The notes below the pieces were generated by a model. That model saw only the letters and a program-made list of their open reading frames with translations, did no database searches and had not been told where the DNA came from. Shown here piece after piece: positions 62,101 to 64,000 of a stretch of 64,000 nt of DNA (the first letter of the stretch is position 1; each line of letters starts with the position of its first letter). The stretch comes from Lachancea dasiensis (taxonomy: Eukaryota; Ascomycota; Saccharomycetes; Saccharomycetales; Saccharomycetaceae): contig LT598455.1 of NCBI GenBank assembly GCA_900074725.1, forward strand, positions 1,055,802 to 1,119,801. The letters run 5' to 3'. The position numbers were made by a program, and so were the translations under genes.

Positions 62101-62342
62101 GTAACATAATCGGCGGACAAAATATTAACACCAGATTCCAGGATTTGAAGCAGGCAGGTAGAAAGTTCTTCATACACATCGATATTGTTTTCATGGGTTT
62201 GTACATCCTCTGAACTTGTTAGGAAGTTCCCAAATTGATCGTTCACCAATTCATTGTAGAAGTTGAGAAACTGAGTAGCAGGAAGACGTCGCTTGGAGCA
62301 ATTAAGGGCCAGAGCGATAATTGAATCGCGCTTCTCATCCAT
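59133..62342 (-). CDS. NUT1: Mediator tail subunit Med5/Nut1
   Basis: Tail-module subunit of Mediator. The ATG at 62342 gives 1069 residues (1132 in S. cerevisiae); the frame to 62357 starts with TTG. The product is largely alpha-helical with leucine-rich repeats of hydrophobic helices and no catalytic motif, as expected. The first residues (MDEKRDSIIALALNCSKRRL) and the acidic C-terminal third (APDEDFDMLFGED) fit the family, but divergence is high, so I also rely on position between INO80 and PEX14 (YGL150C, YGL151W, YGL153W). Confidence 0.88.
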   Translation of the reverse strand: MDEKRDSIIALALNCSKRRLPATQFLNFYNELVNDQFGNFLTSSEDVQTHENNIDVYEELSTCLLQILESGVNILSADYVTEVIFINYNSQLVQRFLPQLHKVQNSSHLALLFAKASAFFLNLDDKLVVDQICADLATLILPSIFTINFASQTDEVILAAAKFIRNVLKLSTHAITITDLAVKEGVTALLGRISKTHKLLYRKLSKDLESHVNYVGHAPNLFHQEALQNLGSPSVLSPKRIDTLPTSPKNSNISNLGNSSHRSIKLTRYCKNLWLNNKVMNWSTNERDFISSYGVIEVGVQKLDKAPHNNVESVLVDLIETSFTSFAQFVTNQQYHQPNAHFNLLERQWTIFITKQLPLYLLEHAPRKSEIVTTALENIDHKVIKALRQYTSEKDESKNGGEDLFEDVPNKNMDIRHEFLRNLINIGLLPPSIFNDYLRDDQVVDVKSLPSSDNVTFTNAQGVKESITNFSRFIKDKMGELDLESIFDQNGGTFGNAENGIIQIIRKFDTLASTKQRDLAELFYELFCESAKNFDCRNFSKVCCLMSLNLCHSLTSMLTFVSPHNFLTVAIQFIDETWDANVKAADNGMSDEFEPNTEFVCFTYALIFVIHITKTYEIPLVDMISTNIHISPDSFTVKLISELGNVPPPPLKQDDNGPSKVLENWVRDLFVNGSISDSLMKSADAKELATFIPYIFKQSVLSVESGLVKDITALTGGFEYFLQPFLIVGMVGIVFWAEQCLNSLRSQDISKEILDSVLEMLSTVLNPSSLNNESKPLHTLILRLNSAQLLKAARALRTRSRSNYGMYSSEGEGDPRLGSIISLLEDIARAGNLYNVDPLLLTSENGYQKKEIGYYPFLITAENSINSIITNQVNSFWNLQSSTYYNLDYLFALVDIVTPATFLRDVLNALYAKASDPKNTGHRRKDTDGEGSNSLDYLFYFMVTHDLKKSTSKVELLRFLESASEVESDTKKTSVDTQAMTKPEQAPDEDFDMLFGEDTSLPGNETNMTADDYKVGDVLSPKALYLLKNSFFLPFKIWYWQTKRLWILDPYIKKTTNALYPYMTSILIF

Positions 62343-62530
62343 AGCAGTAGATGACAACGTTGAAGAATTCAGTCAAACGTACACACTTAAGCCGATAATG
62401 TCCTGGTCGCCTAAGCCCGCTGGCGCTGAGAAGTAGTACAATATTTGATTAAAACAGGCATTAACAAATTACGTATATGACGATGCAACATTAAGAGGGC
62501 ACCAGCATGGAAGACATAAAAAGGCGAAGG

Positions 62531-63529
62531 CTAGGCTGGATCTGGGCTGGGTGACTCTGCATTAAACATCGCTTTCTGCCAGTCAGGAATGGGGGTTGGT
62601 GGTTTTTCAGCGGCTGTCACCTGCCATTCGGGAATCGACTTTTCGGTAACTGTATTCTCTCGAGATTTCTTCCAAGCTGGGACGTCGTGGTCATTCTTCT
62701 TGGGTAAATTCATTTTGGCAAGAATTTCAGAAGCTGAGGGAATCACTTCGACTCCTGGGATTGGCGATTTATTATGATCTGAGGGTGTAGGGGCGTCTCT
62801 CAAAAAATCACTATTTTTGATGAGGTTCTTCAGGGATAATATCTCGTCACTCAATCTTCGCACTGCAGGGCTATCAGTGTTTTCCGAAATGAAGGTTTCA
62901 AGATTCTTCTGTAGTCCTTCTATTTCCAGACGCATGATTCGGACGTCGTCCTCTAGTTTTTCGCGGGTTCTAGTGGTAGTTTTCAAAGCAGAGCTCAACT
63001 CATTTACGACTTGATCGAGCTCTTCAAACTTTTCGTTCTCTTTCTTCACATATGCAGAATGCTCGCTGTCAATGGTCTCAAGCAGTTGTTCCATCCGATC
63101 AAATTGTTGCGCTATTTCTAGCTTGTCTTGCTCCAACTTGGAATGTGACTCCGGCAGCAAATTTGGGAGGACGTATCGTTTTGTGAGCTGGTACAAACCG
63201 TAACACAAACCAGCCGTTGACGTGGCCATGAAAAAATAGTCTTTCCAGTCCCTTTGGGGGAGGGGTGGCGGCACTGCTTCGTACTGTGGTTCATATTCGC
63301 TATTTTTTGATTGGTATGTGTTGAAATTTGAAACTTGCAGCTCCTGGGGGTTTTCTTTAGCCTCCTTGAGAGCACTGTCGATCTCACTTTGCGAAAGTCC
63401 CTTTGATTCTAGAAACTCCACCTTTTTAGCTAACGGAGCATCAGAGACGCTTGGGTCTGATAGAAAAGCTATAGCAGATTTATAAAGCTCAGCTCGCTCA
63501 GCTCGATTACCAGAATCGGTCTGTGACAT
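62531..63529 (-). CDS. PEX14: Peroxisomal docking protein Pex14
   Basis: Peroxisomal membrane peroxin forming, with Pex13 and Pex17, the docking site and pore for Pex5-cargo. The 332 residues (341 in S. cerevisiae) contain the N-terminal Pex5-binding helical domain (about 14-60, RAELYKSAIAFLSDPSVSDA, KKVEFLESKGLSQSEIDSAL), a PPPLPQR SH3 ligand near 87-93 for Pex13, a hydrophobic segment at about 97-115, and a coiled coil at about 130-220. The C-terminal tail is Pro/Lys-rich. The start at 63529 gives the expected N-terminus. Confidence 0.94.
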   Translation of the reverse strand: MSQTDSGNRAERAELYKSAIAFLSDPSVSDAPLAKKVEFLESKGLSQSEIDSALKEAKENPQELQVSNFNTYQSKNSEYEPQYEAVPPPLPQRDWKDYFFMATSTAGLCYGLYQLTKRYVLPNLLPESHSKLEQDKLEIAQQFDRMEQLLETIDSEHSAYVKKENEKFEELDQVVNELSSALKTTTRTREKLEDDVRIMRLEIEGLQKNLETFISENTDSPAVRRLSDEILSLKNLIKNSDFLRDAPTPSDHNKSPIPGVEVIPSASEILAKMNLPKKNDHDVPAWKKSRENTVTEKSIPEWQVTAAEKPPTPIPDWQKAMFNAESPSPDPA

Positions 63530-64000
63530 TTCTCAAAGCCAAGGGAGCTTTTGTCCACGATTTCGCCTATGATGATGATTCTACAAAGCGTGGGATATAT
63601 TCACAACTTGTCCCACTGGAGCGTGCACGTGATTTACAATAAAGAGTGGTCCCTCACTTGCTGGATGGCCATGATTCGAAGCGCATCCTGATGATGGCCG
63701 ACCACCGATAAGTAATATCGTTTCGGTCGAGCCGATTCAAGAAGAGAAATTGGGCGTCATAGGGAATACTTTGAATTAAGAAAGTTTATTGATTTGACGA
63801 TAAGGGAGACCCTGCCTGAAAAGCTCGGAGGATCGCGAGCTAAGGATGTAATCAAATGGCTTATTAGTATTTTGGCCCATTAGCTTGGAATATCTCAATT
63901 TAAATGGCTCTGAGGAATAGGAAACGGTGTAAGTGGCCAGTAACCGGTTTTTTTCGTGTAGCTTCTCGCTGGTTTGTTCTGATGGCGTGAGAAAGAAAGA
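63530..64000. other. Right-edge intergenic region
   Basis: 471 bases beyond PEX14. An ATCACGTG-type site (read as CACGTGAT) at about 63628 could bind Cbf1. No coding start is recognised before the window ends. Confidence 0.4.

Noticed and set aside
62885-62902. CDEIII-like TGTTTTCCGAAATG inside PEX14
   Set aside because: Lies in a conserved coding region with no AT-rich CDEII or CDEI beside it.

Overview
The window is nuclear DNA of a budding yeast (Saccharomycotina). Genes are compact, short, mostly intronless and densely packed on both strands, and nearly every protein has a recognisable Saccharomyces cerevisiae counterpart. CTG codes for leucine at an invariant position of histone H4 (SGLIYEE), so the standard nuclear code is used and the CTG clade is excluded. 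A delta-12 (oleate) desaturase is present, which S. cerevisiae lacks. Genes that sit in two separate S. cerevisiae regions are interleaved here (YNL with YIL; YNL016W/YNL015W with YDL122W-YDL120W; YDL054C-YDL049C with YLR377C/YLR376C). That is the pattern of a lineage that split before the yeast whole-genome duplication. Together with moderate GC content, Lachancea or a close relative is the best guess (inference).

Layout. 1-2040: a long gap with no intact gene, but with protein-like, broken minus-strand stretches. 2.0-18.3 kb: SSN8, a ceramide synthase (LAC1/LAG1), an AVT-family vacuolar transporter, SIW14, AIM19, the divergent H3-H4 pair, a KTR5/KTR7 mannosyltransferase, SDS3 (with an intron), TRM12, CRZ1, SAM50 and CAB2. 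18.5 kb: tRNA-Ile(AAU). 19.5-28.5 kb: PUB1, UBP1, EXP1 (YDL121C), YFH1, PBI2, MCH1 and PBP4. 28.5-38.6 kb: a long regulatory gap, FBP1, SLC1, a tandem pair of YPR127W-like aldo-keto reductases, PSY3 (with an intron) and LHP1. 38.7-49.1 kb: KNH1/KRE9, SSQ1, ARC18 (with an intron), ROM2 and ELO3, the last four in the same order and orientation as YLR369W-YLR372W. 49.6-50.8 kb: the FAD2-type desaturase. 50.8-54.8 kb: a 3.9-kb stretch with no recognisable gene, at the junction between the YLR37x block and the YGL15x block. 54.8-63.5 kb: INO80, NUT1/MED5 and PEX14.

Themes. Sphingolipid and fatty-acid synthesis (ceramide synthase, ELO3, desaturase, SLC1), cell-wall building and signalling (KTR, KNH1, ROM2, CRZ1), transcription and chromatin (SSN8, NUT1, SDS3, INO80, histones) and mitochondrial biogenesis (SAM50, SSQ1, YFH1, AIM19). 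SSQ1 and YFH1 belong to the same iron-sulfur cluster pathway but are not adjacent.

The most useful observations are three short 5'-proximal spliceosomal introns, in SDS3, PSY3 and ARC18. Each has good splice signals and restores an N-terminus resembling the S. cerevisiae protein as I recall it. Several apparent open frames begin at TTG or GTG; I moved those starts to the first supported ATG. All homology statements are from memory of the families; no search was run.
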